DNA of 64,000 bases from Paracoccus sp. N5 (GTDB lineage Bacteria; Pseudomonadota; Alphaproteobacteria; Rhodobacterales; Rhodobacteraceae), in contig NZ_AQUO01000001.1 of assembly GCF_000371965.1 (NCBI RefSeq), positions 1,234,001 to 1,298,000 of the forward strand, in the 5' to 3' direction. The notes under the pieces are model-generated. The model was not told the origin of the DNA. It did not search any database and worked only from the letters and a program-made list of their open reading frames with translations. Numbering within the stretch: the stretch's first letter is position 1; every line of letters begins with the position of its first letter. Below, piece after piece: positions 24,560-32,896 of this stretch. The translations under genes and the position numbers were made by a program.

Positions 24560-25818
24560 TCGTTTTGGCAGTATATATCGGGCTTTTCTCCATCTCGGCC
24601 TTGCTGGTGCGGGCTATGCGCAGCAAGCGCAAAGGCTTTGCCGCCCGTAAAACCGTCACTTTCGGCGACGAGAGCGCGATCACCCCGGACAGGGTTGCCT
24701 CGGTGATTTCCATACTGGTCATCTTCCTGATCTGGGGCGCATTCACCGGCTCGAAGCTGGTGCCGGTCCATATGCCCGGCCCCTTCACTGGTGAGATGCG
24801 CTTCAGCTATGGCGTAACCGACGATGCTGGCCAGCAGGGCACGGCCCATATCACGATAAAGGTAGGCGACAAGACGAACGGTCAGCCCGGTGCGCCAACA
24901 GACGATGCCGACCCCGACCAGATGACCCGCGACGATCTGGCCACCACCGAACCGGGCCGGACAGTGCTTGTCAGGCCGACCGAGAACGACCCGGCAGCCG
25001 CAAACCCCGGTTATCGCGTCAGCTCGGTTCAAGGGCAGCAAATCACGCCGGGCCAGACCGTTTCCGTTCCCGGCGGCAAGGTTATGCTGACCGGGCGCGG
25101 TGCCCTCAGCGTTCGCCCGGACAGCGGATGGCTGATCGAACCGACATGGTTGCCTTCACCCGAGGCCGTCGTAGCGCGCTTCTTCCAGATTGCAAACGAC
25201 GGCTATCAGAATACGCCGTTGTGGCAGCATCTGGGCCTGTCGCTGATGCGCGTCATCGGCGGATTTCTGGCCGGAGCGGCTATCGGCATTCCACTGGGAT
25301 ATGCAATGGGTCTTTCAGGCTGGTTCCGGGGCTGGTTCGACCCGATCGTCGAGTTTATGCGTCCGGTGCCTCCTTTGGCACTGATCCCTCTGGTCATCAT
25401 CTGGTTCGGGATCGGCGAGACCGGCAAGATCGTGCTTCTGTTTCTGGCTTCGCTGTGGATCATGACGATTGCGGCGCGCTCGGGCGTGTCAGGAATACGG
25501 CTGTCAAAGATCCATGCGGCCTTTTCACTGGGGGCATCGCGCCGGCAGATCCTGCATCATGTCATCATCCCAAACTCGCTGCCTGACATCTTTACCGGTG
25601 CGCGCATGGCGATGGGGGTGTGCTGGGGCACCGTGGTCGCGGCAGAACTGGTTGCCGCGCAGGCCGGGGCGGGAATGATGATCATCAGCGCCTCAAAATT
25701 CCAGATGACCGATGTCGTGGTCATGGGTATCATCATGATCGGCATTATCGGTTACGGCATCGACATGCTGATGCGGCAAGCCGAATGCTGGCTGGTGCCA
25801 TGGAAAGGTCGCGGCTGA
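24556..25818 (+). CDS. TauC/SsuC-like ABC permease with inserted Ig/cadherin-like extracytoplasmic domain
   Basis: 420 residues from a GTG start overlapping the ATPase gene; typical TauC proteins have about 250-280. The C-terminal 220 residues are a normal BPD_transp_1 permease (PTWLPSPEAVVARFF, then EAA-loop region LGASRRQILHHVIIPNSLPD). The N-terminal part has two hydrophobic segments (about 2-18 and 48-66), and between the second and the permease core there are about 125 extra residues. They include FTGEMRFSYGVTDDAGQQG followed by TAHITIKVGD, and EPGRTVLVRPTENDPA, patterns of bacterial cadherin-like or VCBS/Ig-type repeats. This segment should lie in the periplasm. The stop codon is inside the IS256 target duplication, yet the gene is intact. 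Confidence 0.8.
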   Translation: MIVLAVYIGLFSISALLVRAMRSKRKGFAARKTVTFGDESAITPDRVASVISILVIFLIWGAFTGSKLVPVHMPGPFTGEMRFSYGVTDDAGQQGTAHITIKVGDKTNGQPGAPTDDADPDQMTRDDLATTEPGRTVLVRPTENDPAAANPGYRVSSVQGQQITPGQTVSVPGGKVMLTGRGALSVRPDSGWLIEPTWLPSPEAVVARFFQIANDGYQNTPLWQHLGLSLMRVIGGFLAGAAIGIPLGYAMGLSGWFRGWFDPIVEFMRPVPPLALIPLVIIWFGIGETGKIVLLFLASLWIMTIAARSGVSGIRLSKIHAAFSLGASRRQILHHVIIPNSLPDIFTGARMAMGVCWGTVVAAELVAAQAGAGMMIISASKFQMTDVVVMGIIMIGIIGYGIDMLMRQAECWLVPWKGRG

Positions 25819-25821
25819 ACC
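25814..25821. repeat. IS256 target-site duplication, left copy
   Basis: GCTGAACC, identical to 27139-27146. It contains the permease stop codon. Confidence 0.85.
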
Positions 25822-27138
25822 GAGACTGTGCCGAATTTTGTGCCTGACACGTTTTCTTACGTCATTGGGAAGCGTTCTTCGAAAATGATGGCGAGCTGGC
25901 TTCTGACAGCGTGCCATTCGCGCACCGAGCGCTTCCACTCGGTGGAAGTAGCATTGAGCGCCAGATAGATCAATTTCGCCGCTGCGTCGTCGCTTGGGAA
26001 GTGGCCCCGGGTTCTGACGGCGCGGCGGATTTTCGAGTTCAAGGCCTCAATGGAATTCGTGGTGTAGATCAGCCTGCGCACCTCAGGTGGGTAGTCGAGA
26101 AACGGGATGACCTCGTTCCAGGCCCGGCGCCAACTCGGCGCAATCGCCGGAGACCGTCTGGCCAGATCGCTGTCCTCGAACTCTGCCAGGGCCAGTTCGG
26201 CCGCGTCGGCATCCACCGCCGTGTAGATCGCCTTGAGGGCTACGGCGACGGCCTTGCGGTCCTTATAGCTGGCGAAGTTCATGGAATGGCGCAGCAGATG
26301 GACAATGCAGGTTTGGATCCGGGTGCCTGGGAACGCCGCCTCGATGGCCTGTGGGAAGCCCTTCAGCCCGTCCACGACGGCGATCAGGATGTCCTGGACG
26401 CCCCGGTTGCGCAGATCGCTGAGCACCTTGGCCCAGAACTTGGCGCCCTCATTGGCCTGGAACCACAGGCCCAGAACGTCCCGCGTGCCGTCCGGCAAAA
26501 CCGCCAGGGCCACGAAGACCGCCTTGTTCGAGACCGCCCCGTCGCTACGGATATTGACCCGGATCGCGTCCATGAAGACGATCGGATAGCAGGGCTCCAA
26601 GGGGCGGTTCTGCCATGCGGTGACCTCCTCCATGACCGCGTCAGTGATCACAGAAATCAAGCTCGGCGATGCCTCGACGCCGTAGATTTCCTCGATATGA
26701 CCCTGGATCTCGCGGGTCGTCATCCCCCGGGCATACATGCTGACGATCTTGCGGTCGAACTCGGGAAAGCGGCGCTGATATTTGGCGATCAGCAGCGGAT
26801 CGAAGCTGCCGTTGCGGTCGCGCGGAATGTCCAGGACAACCTTGCCACTGTCGGTGGTCACCGTCTTCTGGCTGCGCCCGTTGCGGCGGTTGAGAGGGTG
26901 GTTCTGGCCCTCAGGCGCTTCCTCTGCCCGCTCTTCACCGAGATGGACGTCCATCTCCGTGCTCAGCGCACGTTCCGCCAGCGCCTTGGTCAGTTCCGCC
27001 AGGATGCCGGCCTTGCCAAACAGATCGCCAGCCGAGCGGCCTTCCATCAGCCGGTCAAGCAGGTCTTTGTCGATGCTCATACGTGGGTCTCCTCTCAAAG
27101 CAGTTACCACGTCAGCGCACAAAATTCAGGATAGTCCC
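25822..27138 (-). mobile_element. IS256-family insertion sequence, complete, 1317 bp
   Basis: Ends GAGACTGTGCCGAATTTTGTG (left, first 20 used) and, inverted, GGGACTATCCTGAATTTTGT (right) are imperfect inverted repeats. Flanked by an exact 8-bp duplication GCTGAACC, which proves a simple insertion between the permease and the MocR gene. Before insertion the two stop codons lay only about ten bases apart. Confidence 0.92.
25857..27080 (-). CDS. IS256-family (mutator-type) transposase
   Basis: 407 residues from the ATG at 27080 (MSIDKDLLDRLMEG). It has the expected N-terminal region with GRSQKTVTTDSGKVVLDIPR, the DDE-core motifs VFMDAIRVNIRSDG and AVVDGLKGFPQAI, the CIVHLLRHSMNF segment and the C-terminal YTTNSIEALNSKIRRAVRTR. 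All look intact, so the element may be active. A longer frame upstream would start in the inverted repeat and is unlikely. Confidence 0.92.
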   Translation of the reverse strand: MSIDKDLLDRLMEGRSAGDLFGKAGILAELTKALAERALSTEMDVHLGEERAEEAPEGQNHPLNRRNGRSQKTVTTDSGKVVLDIPRDRNGSFDPLLIAKYQRRFPEFDRKIVSMYARGMTTREIQGHIEEIYGVEASPSLISVITDAVMEEVTAWQNRPLEPCYPIVFMDAIRVNIRSDGAVSNKAVFVALAVLPDGTRDVLGLWFQANEGAKFWAKVLSDLRNRGVQDILIAVVDGLKGFPQAIEAAFPGTRIQTCIVHLLRHSMNFASYKDRKAVAVALKAIYTAVDADAAELALAEFEDSDLARRSPAIAPSWRRAWNEVIPFLDYPPEVRRLIYTTNSIEALNSKIRRAVRTRGHFPSDDAAAKLIYLALNATSTEWKRSVREWHAVRSQLAIIFEERFPMT

Positions 27139-27146
27139 GCTGAACC
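27139..27146. repeat. IS256 target-site duplication, right copy
   Basis: GCTGAACC, identical to 25814-25821. Confidence 0.85.
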
Positions 27147-28619
27147 TCATGGAGGCGGAAGAGATTCCGCCTCCTCCGCGATCAACCGTATTCCGGCATC
27201 GATCTGGACGGCATCAGCCAGCGCAAAGCTCATGCGGAACGAACGCCGTATGTCACCGTGCATGTAAAACACCGCGCCATCGTCAACGATCACGCCGCGC
27301 GCCAGCAATCGCCGACAGAAATCACTGGAATCGAAGCCTTCCGGGCCGGTCAGCCAGAACGACGTTCCCCCGCTGCTCTGGACCGCAAATTGCGGCAGAT
27401 AATCGCGCACGGCCGCGTCCATGCGCTGCCACCGCTCTCTTCTGCGCCGCACGGACCGGCGCAGATGGATATCGTAGTAGCCGAGCCGCAGAAAATAGGC
27501 CATCGTCTCCTGCATCAACGTCGGAGCGTGACGCAACATGGCGTGGCGGACAGCACGAGCCTCACTGATCACGTCGCGATGCGCGACGATGAAGCCCAGC
27601 CGCAATCCCGGAGACAGCGTCTTGGACATACTGCCGACATAGATCACTCGGCCAGTCGTATCTATGGCTCGCAACGAAGGCTCGGGCTTCTTGACGGTGT
27701 CGAGTTCGGCCTCGTAATCATCCTCGAGGATCAGGAAGCGATGTCTGGAGGCGGCGGCCAGCAGCGCCTCGCGCCGGTTGTGCGCCATTGTGACCGAAGT
27801 CGGAAACTGGTGGCTGGGCGTGACATAGACCAGCTTGCAATTCCGAGGCAACGCCTCGACCACGAGTCCTCCGGTATCGACCGGGACCGGGGAAAGGCGG
27901 TTGCCCGCGACAAGAAAGGCGTTGCGGGCATCGGGGAAACCCGGATCCTCGACCGCGACCGATCCTTCCGCATTGCGCATCAACAGTCCGATGATCGACA
28001 GGGCGTTCTGTGCGCCCAACGTAATCATCACCTCTTCGTTCGTCGCCGCGATGCCACGATAGACCAGCAGGCGCTGGCGAATCTGCTGCAAAAGATGTGG
28101 GCTGTCGCCCTTGATGGAATCTCGCGTCCAATCGGCAACGGTGCGCCGGCTGAGCGCCTGCCGTGAACACTCCCGCCAAGCATCAATGGGAAAGAAACGA
28201 GGGTCCGTCTGATTGTAAATGAAGGGATAGGGATAATGGGACCAATCCTCGGGGTGGCGCACATGAACCATCCGCGATGGCGGCATTGCCAAGCCGGGCA
28301 TGGGAGATGGCGCAACCGGATCATCTTCATCCGATTCTGATTCGGGTCGGATCAGTCGCGATTCCGCACTTGCGACATAATAGCCCGAGCGGTCGCGCGC
28401 TTCGAGGAGCCCCTCGTCAACTAGTCGGCTATATGCGGCAAAGACCGTGTTGCGCGACACCCGTAATTGCTGGGCAAGCTCCCTGCAGGAGGGTAGCGCC
28501 AAATCGGGCGCCAGCGCCCCTCTCGCAATCGCCGCACTGACGACTTCGCAAATCTGATCGCGCAACTGCAGCCGGGAACCACGCGGTAGGCGAAAAAGAG
28601 GTGATTTCGATAGCCCCAT
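27147..28619 (-). CDS. MocR-family transcriptional regulator (GntR helix-turn-helix fused to aminotransferase fold)
   Basis: 490 residues from the ATG at 28619, which has AAGGA upstream; earlier ATGs lack one. Residues about 15-85 form a GntR winged helix (LPSCRELAQQLRVSRNTVFA, YSRLVDEGLLEARDRSGYYV). The rest is a fold-type I aminotransferase domain with TLGAQNALSIIG, LEDDYEAEL and the PLP-binding Lys333 in GSMSKTLSPGLRLG. MocR proteins (GabR, TauR, PdxR) sense amino compounds through PLP and bind direct repeats. It is divergent from the second DMGDH-like operon; CTGTCCCTT repeats lie in the shared promoter and a similar pair precedes the aminotransferase operon, so it likely controls both. 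The TauABC-like neighbour makes TauR a useful comparison. Confidence 0.88.
   Translation of the reverse strand: MGLSKSPLFRLPRGSRLQLRDQICEVVSAAIARGALAPDLALPSCRELAQQLRVSRNTVFAAYSRLVDEGLLEARDRSGYYVASAESRLIRPESESDEDDPVAPSPMPGLAMPPSRMVHVRHPEDWSHYPYPFIYNQTDPRFFPIDAWRECSRQALSRRTVADWTRDSIKGDSPHLLQQIRQRLLVYRGIAATNEEVMITLGAQNALSIIGLLMRNAEGSVAVEDPGFPDARNAFLVAGNRLSPVPVDTGGLVVEALPRNCKLVYVTPSHQFPTSVTMAHNRREALLAAASRHRFLILEDDYEAELDTVKKPEPSLRAIDTTGRVIYVGSMSKTLSPGLRLGFIVAHRDVISEARAVRHAMLRHAPTLMQETMAYFLRLGYYDIHLRRSVRRRRERWQRMDAAVRDYLPQFAVQSSGGTSFWLTGPEGFDSSDFCRRLLARGVIVDDGAVFYMHGDIRRSFRMSFALADAVQIDAGIRLIAEEAESLPPP
27151..27174. terminator. Hairpin at the 3' end of the MocR gene
   Basis: GGAGGCGGAA, loop GAGA, TTCCGCCTCC: a perfect 10-bp stem. 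It overlaps the last codons of the MocR gene and, before the IS256 insertion, stood between two converging genes, so it could end transcription from both sides. Confidence 0.6.
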
Positions 28620-28646
28620 ATCTGGTCCTTTGCAGGCAAGCAGGAT

Positions 28647-28677
28647 CTGTCCCTTATATTCCTTCCAACTGTCCCTT
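28647..28677 (+). promoter_or_regulatory. Direct repeats in the MocR/DMGDH divergent promoter
   Basis: CTGTCCCTT occurs at 28647-28655 and 28669-28677, 22 bp apart, that is, on one helix face. A weaker copy CTGGTCCTT lies at 28622-28630. Spacing equals that of the repeats at 18740/18762. This fits the direct-repeat binding known for MocR regulators. Confidence 0.6.
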
Positions 28678-28743
28678 TCCATGCCTCTCTGCACCGCGTT
28701 TCAATAGCCCTGACCTTACGTCGGCAAGAAAGGGCGATACGAC

Positions 28744-31194
28744 ATGGAGCAGGCTCAGGTAGTCATTGTCGGCGGCGGCGCTATGGGCGTTTCGCTGCTT
28801 TACCATCTGGTCGAACTGGGCTGGAGCGATGTGATCCTGGTCGAAAAGAACGATCTGACCCACGGCTCGACCTGGCACGCGGCGGGACTTTGCACGCATT
28901 TCTCGCATAGTCCGACGATCCAGATGCTACGCGCGACCTCGGTGCGGCTTTACCGCGACATCCTGCCCGCGCGCACGGGCGAGGACTGCGGCTTTCACAG
29001 CTCCGGCGCCATGCGCGTGACCCGCTCGGCCGATCGCATGACCGAGTTCGCCCATGTGGCAGGCCTGTCGAAGTTCACCGGCTTCGACCTTCGCGTCGTC
29101 ACCCCCGCCCAGATCGCGGAACTGCATCCGCTGGCGCAGCTCGACGGGCTACTGGGCGGCATTTACGAACCCGATGACGGCCATGTGGATCCAACGCTGG
29201 CCACCAACGCGATGGCCAAGGTCGCGCGTGAGGGCGGGGGCCGGATCATGCGCCAAAGCCCGGTTCTCGGCATTACCCGAGACGACGATCACTGGCTGGT
29301 CGAAACAGCCAAGGGCACGATCCGCACCCGCCACGTCGTTAATGCGGCCGGCACCTGGGGGTGGGAGATCGGCCGGATGATGGGCCTGAACATCCCCTCT
29401 GTGCCGATGCTGCACCAATATCTGGTGACGGATACCGTGCCGGTCGTAGCCGAGCGGCTTGCGGCCGGACTGCCCGAACTGCCGATCATCCGCGACCCCG
29501 AGGAAAGCTGGTATGTCCGCCAGGAACGCGACGGGCTGATCCTTGGCCCCTACGAACGCCATGCGCCGGCATGGTCCATCGACGGCGTGCCACCCGAATT
29601 CGGCGCCGAACTGCTGCCGCCGGAACTCGACCGCATCGAATCCATCATCGAGGCGGCGATGGCGCGCATCCCGGCACTTGGCGACGGCGGAATCAAGTCC
29701 GTCGTCAACGGCCCGATCACATACACGCCCGACGCAAATCCGTTGATAGGACCCGCCCACGGCCTCGAAGGCGCATGGCTGCTGACGGGCTCGTCCATGG
29801 GGGTGATGGAAGGGGGCGGCGCGGGCTGGTTCCTCGCGCATTGGATGACGCATGGCGCGCCGCCGATGGAGGCGCATGCCGTTGACAGCCGCCGGTTCGG
29901 CATATGGGCGGGCCGCGACTATCGCGTGGAAAAAGCCATTGAGGCCTACGGCCTGCAGTTCGGCATCCACTACCCGCACGAGGAGCGTCCTGCCGCGCGC
30001 AATCGTCGCACGACCCCACTGCACGAGCTGATGCTGGAGCGTGGGGCCGTCATGGGCGCCGTGCATGGCTGGGAACGACCAAACTGGTTTTCAGACAAAC
30101 CCGGCGCCATCTCGCAGCCCGGTTTCGGAACTCCCGACTGGCAACCCCATGTGCAGCGGGAGGTTGATGCGACCACGACCACCGTCGCACTTCAGGATAT
30201 TTCCGTGCTCTCGAAATTCATGGTCGAGGGCATCGACCTGCTGGACTTCCTTGCAGAGCTTGGCGCGAACCGACCGCCTCGGATCGGCCGCATCGGCCTG
30301 ACCCATGCACTGACGCCGCAAGGCGGCGTTCATTCGGAATTCACTGTCAGCCTTCTCGACAACGGCCGGGCCCTATTGACAAGCGCCGCTGCTGCGGAAG
30401 AACGCGACGAAGACCTGTTGCGCCATCTTGCGCAACGCTTCGACGTGACCCTGCGCAACGTAACCGAGGATTACGGTGCCATCGCGGTCATGGGACCGAA
30501 ATCACGCGAATTGCTGTCGCGTCTAGGCGACTCGGACCTGTCGGACACGGCATTCCCGTGGCTTTCCGTGCAGAGGATCCAGGTGGCACAGATCGCGGTC
30601 ATCGCGCTACGCATGTCCTATGTCGGCGAGTTGGGCTGGGAATTGCACATTCCCCGTGACCACACGGTCACCGTCTTCAGGGCGCTCGAAGAGGCTGGTC
30701 GCGATCTGGGATTGGGCTATTACGGCGCATTCGCGGCGGACTCCATGCGACTGGAAAAGGGCTATCGGGCTTGGGGCAGCGATCTTATCAGCGAGCGCAC
30801 ACCCTGCGAGGCCGGGCTGGATGCCCTCGTGTCCGTTGAACGGCGTGTCTTTACCGGTCGCGACGCCCTGCTCGCCCGCCGAACTTCGCCCGATCACTGG
30901 TCCATGGCGCTTGTAAGTGTCGAAGGAGTGGAGCAGCCACCCTTCTTTGGCCACCCCGTCAAGTTCGGGGATCGGGTCGTGGGTCTGGTCACTTCGGGGG
31001 CGTATGGTTGCCGCACCGGACTGATGCTGGCTCTGTGCTATTTCCGCAGTCCGCTACCGGACCGGGAGATGACGATCGAAATACTGGGCCAAGACTATCC
31101 GGCCCGGATGCTGGACACCGTGCCCTTCGATCCGGGCAATGGCCGGCTACGCGCCGCATCCGCCAAGGCAAATCCACCAGAGACAGTATCCTGA
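28744..31194 (+). CDS. Dimethylglycine/sarcosine dehydrogenase-like FAD and folate enzyme, paralogue 2
   Basis: 816 residues. FAD-binding N-terminus QVVIVGGGAMGVSLLYHLVE; His45 in GSTWHAAGLC matches the covalent-flavin histidine of DMGDH; C-terminal GcvT-like folate domain with GELGWELHIP and RLEKGYRAWGSDL. It has the same layout as the protein at 20214 but is clearly diverged, so the pair probably acts on two successive methyl groups or on different substrates. First gene of an operon with etfB 17 bases downstream, then etfA, folD and purU. This gives the electron acceptor and the folate route to formate next to the demethylase. Confidence 0.86.
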   Translation: MEQAQVVIVGGGAMGVSLLYHLVELGWSDVILVEKNDLTHGSTWHAAGLCTHFSHSPTIQMLRATSVRLYRDILPARTGEDCGFHSSGAMRVTRSADRMTEFAHVAGLSKFTGFDLRVVTPAQIAELHPLAQLDGLLGGIYEPDDGHVDPTLATNAMAKVAREGGGRIMRQSPVLGITRDDDHWLVETAKGTIRTRHVVNAAGTWGWEIGRMMGLNIPSVPMLHQYLVTDTVPVVAERLAAGLPELPIIRDPEESWYVRQERDGLILGPYERHAPAWSIDGVPPEFGAELLPPELDRIESIIEAAMARIPALGDGGIKSVVNGPITYTPDANPLIGPAHGLEGAWLLTGSSMGVMEGGGAGWFLAHWMTHGAPPMEAHAVDSRRFGIWAGRDYRVEKAIEAYGLQFGIHYPHEERPAARNRRTTPLHELMLERGAVMGAVHGWERPNWFSDKPGAISQPGFGTPDWQPHVQREVDATTTTVALQDISVLSKFMVEGIDLLDFLAELGANRPPRIGRIGLTHALTPQGGVHSEFTVSLLDNGRALLTSAAAAEERDEDLLRHLAQRFDVTLRNVTEDYGAIAVMGPKSRELLSRLGDSDLSDTAFPWLSVQRIQVAQIAVIALRMSYVGELGWELHIPRDHTVTVFRALEEAGRDLGLGYYGAFAADSMRLEKGYRAWGSDLISERTPCEAGLDALVSVERRVFTGRDALLARRTSPDHWSMALVSVEGVEQPPFFGHPVKFGDRVVGLVTSGAYGCRTGLMLALCYFRSPLPDREMTIEILGQDYPARMLDTVPFDPGNGRLRAASAKANPPETVS

Positions 31195-31211
31195 AGAAAG
31201 GTAAGCAAACG

Positions 31212-31970
31212 ATGAAGGTTCTCGTGCCAGTGAAGCGCGTGATCGACTACAACGTGAAGGCCCGAGTGAAGGCTGACGGCACGGGTGTCGATCTTGCGAA
31301 TGTGAAGATGTCGATGAACCCGTTCGACGAGATCGCGGTCGAGGAGGCGATCCGGCTGAAGGAGAAGGGCCAGGCCGAGGAGGTGATCGCCGTTTCCATT
31401 GGCGTCAAGCAGGCCCAGGAGACGCTGCGCACCGCGCTGGCCATGGGCGCCGACCGGGCGATCCTGGTCGTCGCCGCCGATGACGTGCAGCAGGACATCG
31501 AGCCGCTGGCGGTGGCGAAGATCCTCGCCGCGGTGGCCAAGGCCGAGGGCACCGAGCTGGTGATCGCCGGCAAGCAGGCCATCGACAACGATATGAACGC
31601 CACCGGCCAGATGCTCTCGGCGATCCTGGGCTGGGGCCAGGCGGCCTTTGCCTCGAAGCTGGAACTCGACGGCGGCAAGGCCAAGGTCACCCGCGAGGTC
31701 GACGGGGGCTTGCAGACCATCGAGGTCAGGCTGCCGGCGATCGTGACGGCCGACCTGCGCCTGAACGAGCCGCGCTATGCGAGCCTTCCGAACATCATGA
31801 AGGCCAAGAAGAAGCCGCTCGATGAAAAGACCCCGGGCGATTACGGCGTCGACGTCGCGCCGCACCTGGAAGTCGTTTCGGTGCGCGAGCCCGAGGGCCG
31901 CAAGGCCGGCATCCGGGTCGGCTCGGTCGACGAGCTGGTGTCGAAACTGAAAGAAGCGGGGGTGATCTGA
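31212..31970 (+). CDS. etfB: Electron transfer flavoprotein beta subunit
   Basis: 252 residues from the ATG at 31212 (MKVLVPVKRVIDYNVKARVK). Family marks: KMSMNPFDEIAVEEAIRLKE, ALAMGADRAILV and LVIAGKQAIDNDMNATGQML, the AMP-binding region. With EtfA it forms the cytoplasmic FAD carrier that takes electrons from acyl-CoA, dimethylglycine and sarcosine dehydrogenases and passes them to ETF-quinone oxidoreductase. The etfA start overlaps its stop by one base. The size and sequence are very much like Paracoccus ETF-beta. Confidence 0.95.
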   Translation: MKVLVPVKRVIDYNVKARVKADGTGVDLANVKMSMNPFDEIAVEEAIRLKEKGQAEEVIAVSIGVKQAQETLRTALAMGADRAILVVAADDVQQDIEPLAVAKILAAVAKAEGTELVIAGKQAIDNDMNATGQMLSAILGWGQAAFASKLELDGGKAKVTREVDGGLQTIEVRLPAIVTADLRLNEPRYASLPNIMKAKKKPLDEKTPGDYGVDVAPHLEVVSVREPEGRKAGIRVGSVDELVSKLKEAGVI

Positions 31971-32896
31971 TGGCCGTTCTTCTGTTGGGTGAAGTCACCG
32001 ATGGCGCGCTGAACCGCGACGCGACCGCCAAGGCGGTGAATGCGGTCAAGGGCCTGGGCGATGTGACCGTGCTGGTGGCGGGCGCGCAGGCGCAAGCCGC
32101 CGCGGCCGAGGCCGCGACGATCGCCGGCGTGTCGAAGGTGCTGGTGGCCGAGGCCCCGCTCTACGGCCACCGCCTGGCCGAGCCGACCGCGGCACTGATC
32201 GTGGGCCTCGCCGGGGACTACAGCCACATCGCCGCGCCGGCGACGACCGATGCCAAGAACATCCTGCCGCGCGTCGCGGCGCTCTTGGACGTGATGGTGC
32301 TGTCGGATGTCTCGGCGGTGATCGACGCCGACACCTTCGAGCGCCCGATCTATGCCGGCAACGCCATCCAGGTGGTGCGCTCGAAGGACGCGAAAAAGGT
32401 CTTCACCCTGCGCACGGCCAGCTTCGACGCGGCCGGCGACGGCGGCGCGGCTGCGGTTTCCGACGCGGCGCCGGCGTCCGATCCCGGGCTGTCGAGCTGG
32501 ATCTCGGACGAGGTGGCGCAATCGGACCGCCCCGAGCTGACCTCGGCCAGGCGCGTGGTCTCGGGCGGCCGCGGCGTCGGCTCGAAGGAAAGCTTCGCGG
32601 TGATCGAGGCGCTGGCCGACAAGCTGGGCGCCGCGGTGGGCGCGTCGCGCGCGGCGGTGGACAGCGGCTATGCGCCGAACGACTGGCAGGTCGGCCAGAC
32701 CGGCAAGGTGGTGGCGCCTGAACTCTATGTCGCCGTCGGCATCTCGGGCGCGATCCAGCACCTGGCCGGGATGAAGGATTCGAAGGTGATCGTGGCGATC
32801 AACAAGGACGAGGAGGCGCCGATCTTCCAGATCGCCGACTACGGCCTCGTCGGAGACCTGTTCACAACCGTCCCGGAACTCACAGGGAAGCTGTGA
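31970..32896 (+). CDS. etfA: Electron transfer flavoprotein alpha subunit
   Basis: 308 residues. The C-terminal FAD domain is clear: ARRVVSGGRGVGSKESFAVI, GAAVGASRAAVDSGYAPNDW, QVGQTGKVVAPELYVAVGIS and GAIQHLAGMKDSKVIVAINK. The start overlaps the etfB stop (TGATG), and the stop overlaps the folD start in the same way, so etfB, etfA and folD are translated as a coupled set. It may be the general cellular ETF or one dedicated to the demethylases; gene context favours at least a strong link with the latter. Confidence 0.95.
   Translation: MAVLLLGEVTDGALNRDATAKAVNAVKGLGDVTVLVAGAQAQAAAAEAATIAGVSKVLVAEAPLYGHRLAEPTAALIVGLAGDYSHIAAPATTDAKNILPRVAALLDVMVLSDVSAVIDADTFERPIYAGNAIQVVRSKDAKKVFTLRTASFDAAGDGGAAAVSDAAPASDPGLSSWISDEVAQSDRPELTSARRVVSGGRGVGSKESFAVIEALADKLGAAVGASRAAVDSGYAPNDWQVGQTGKVVAPELYVAVGISGAIQHLAGMKDSKVIVAINKDEEAPIFQIADYGLVGDLFTTVPELTGKL

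Noticed and set aside
27147..27174. Riboswitch or attenuator at the 27.15 kb hairpin
   Set aside because: It overlaps coding sequence at a 3' end and is a plain stem-loop, so terminator or chance pairing of GC-rich codons is enough.
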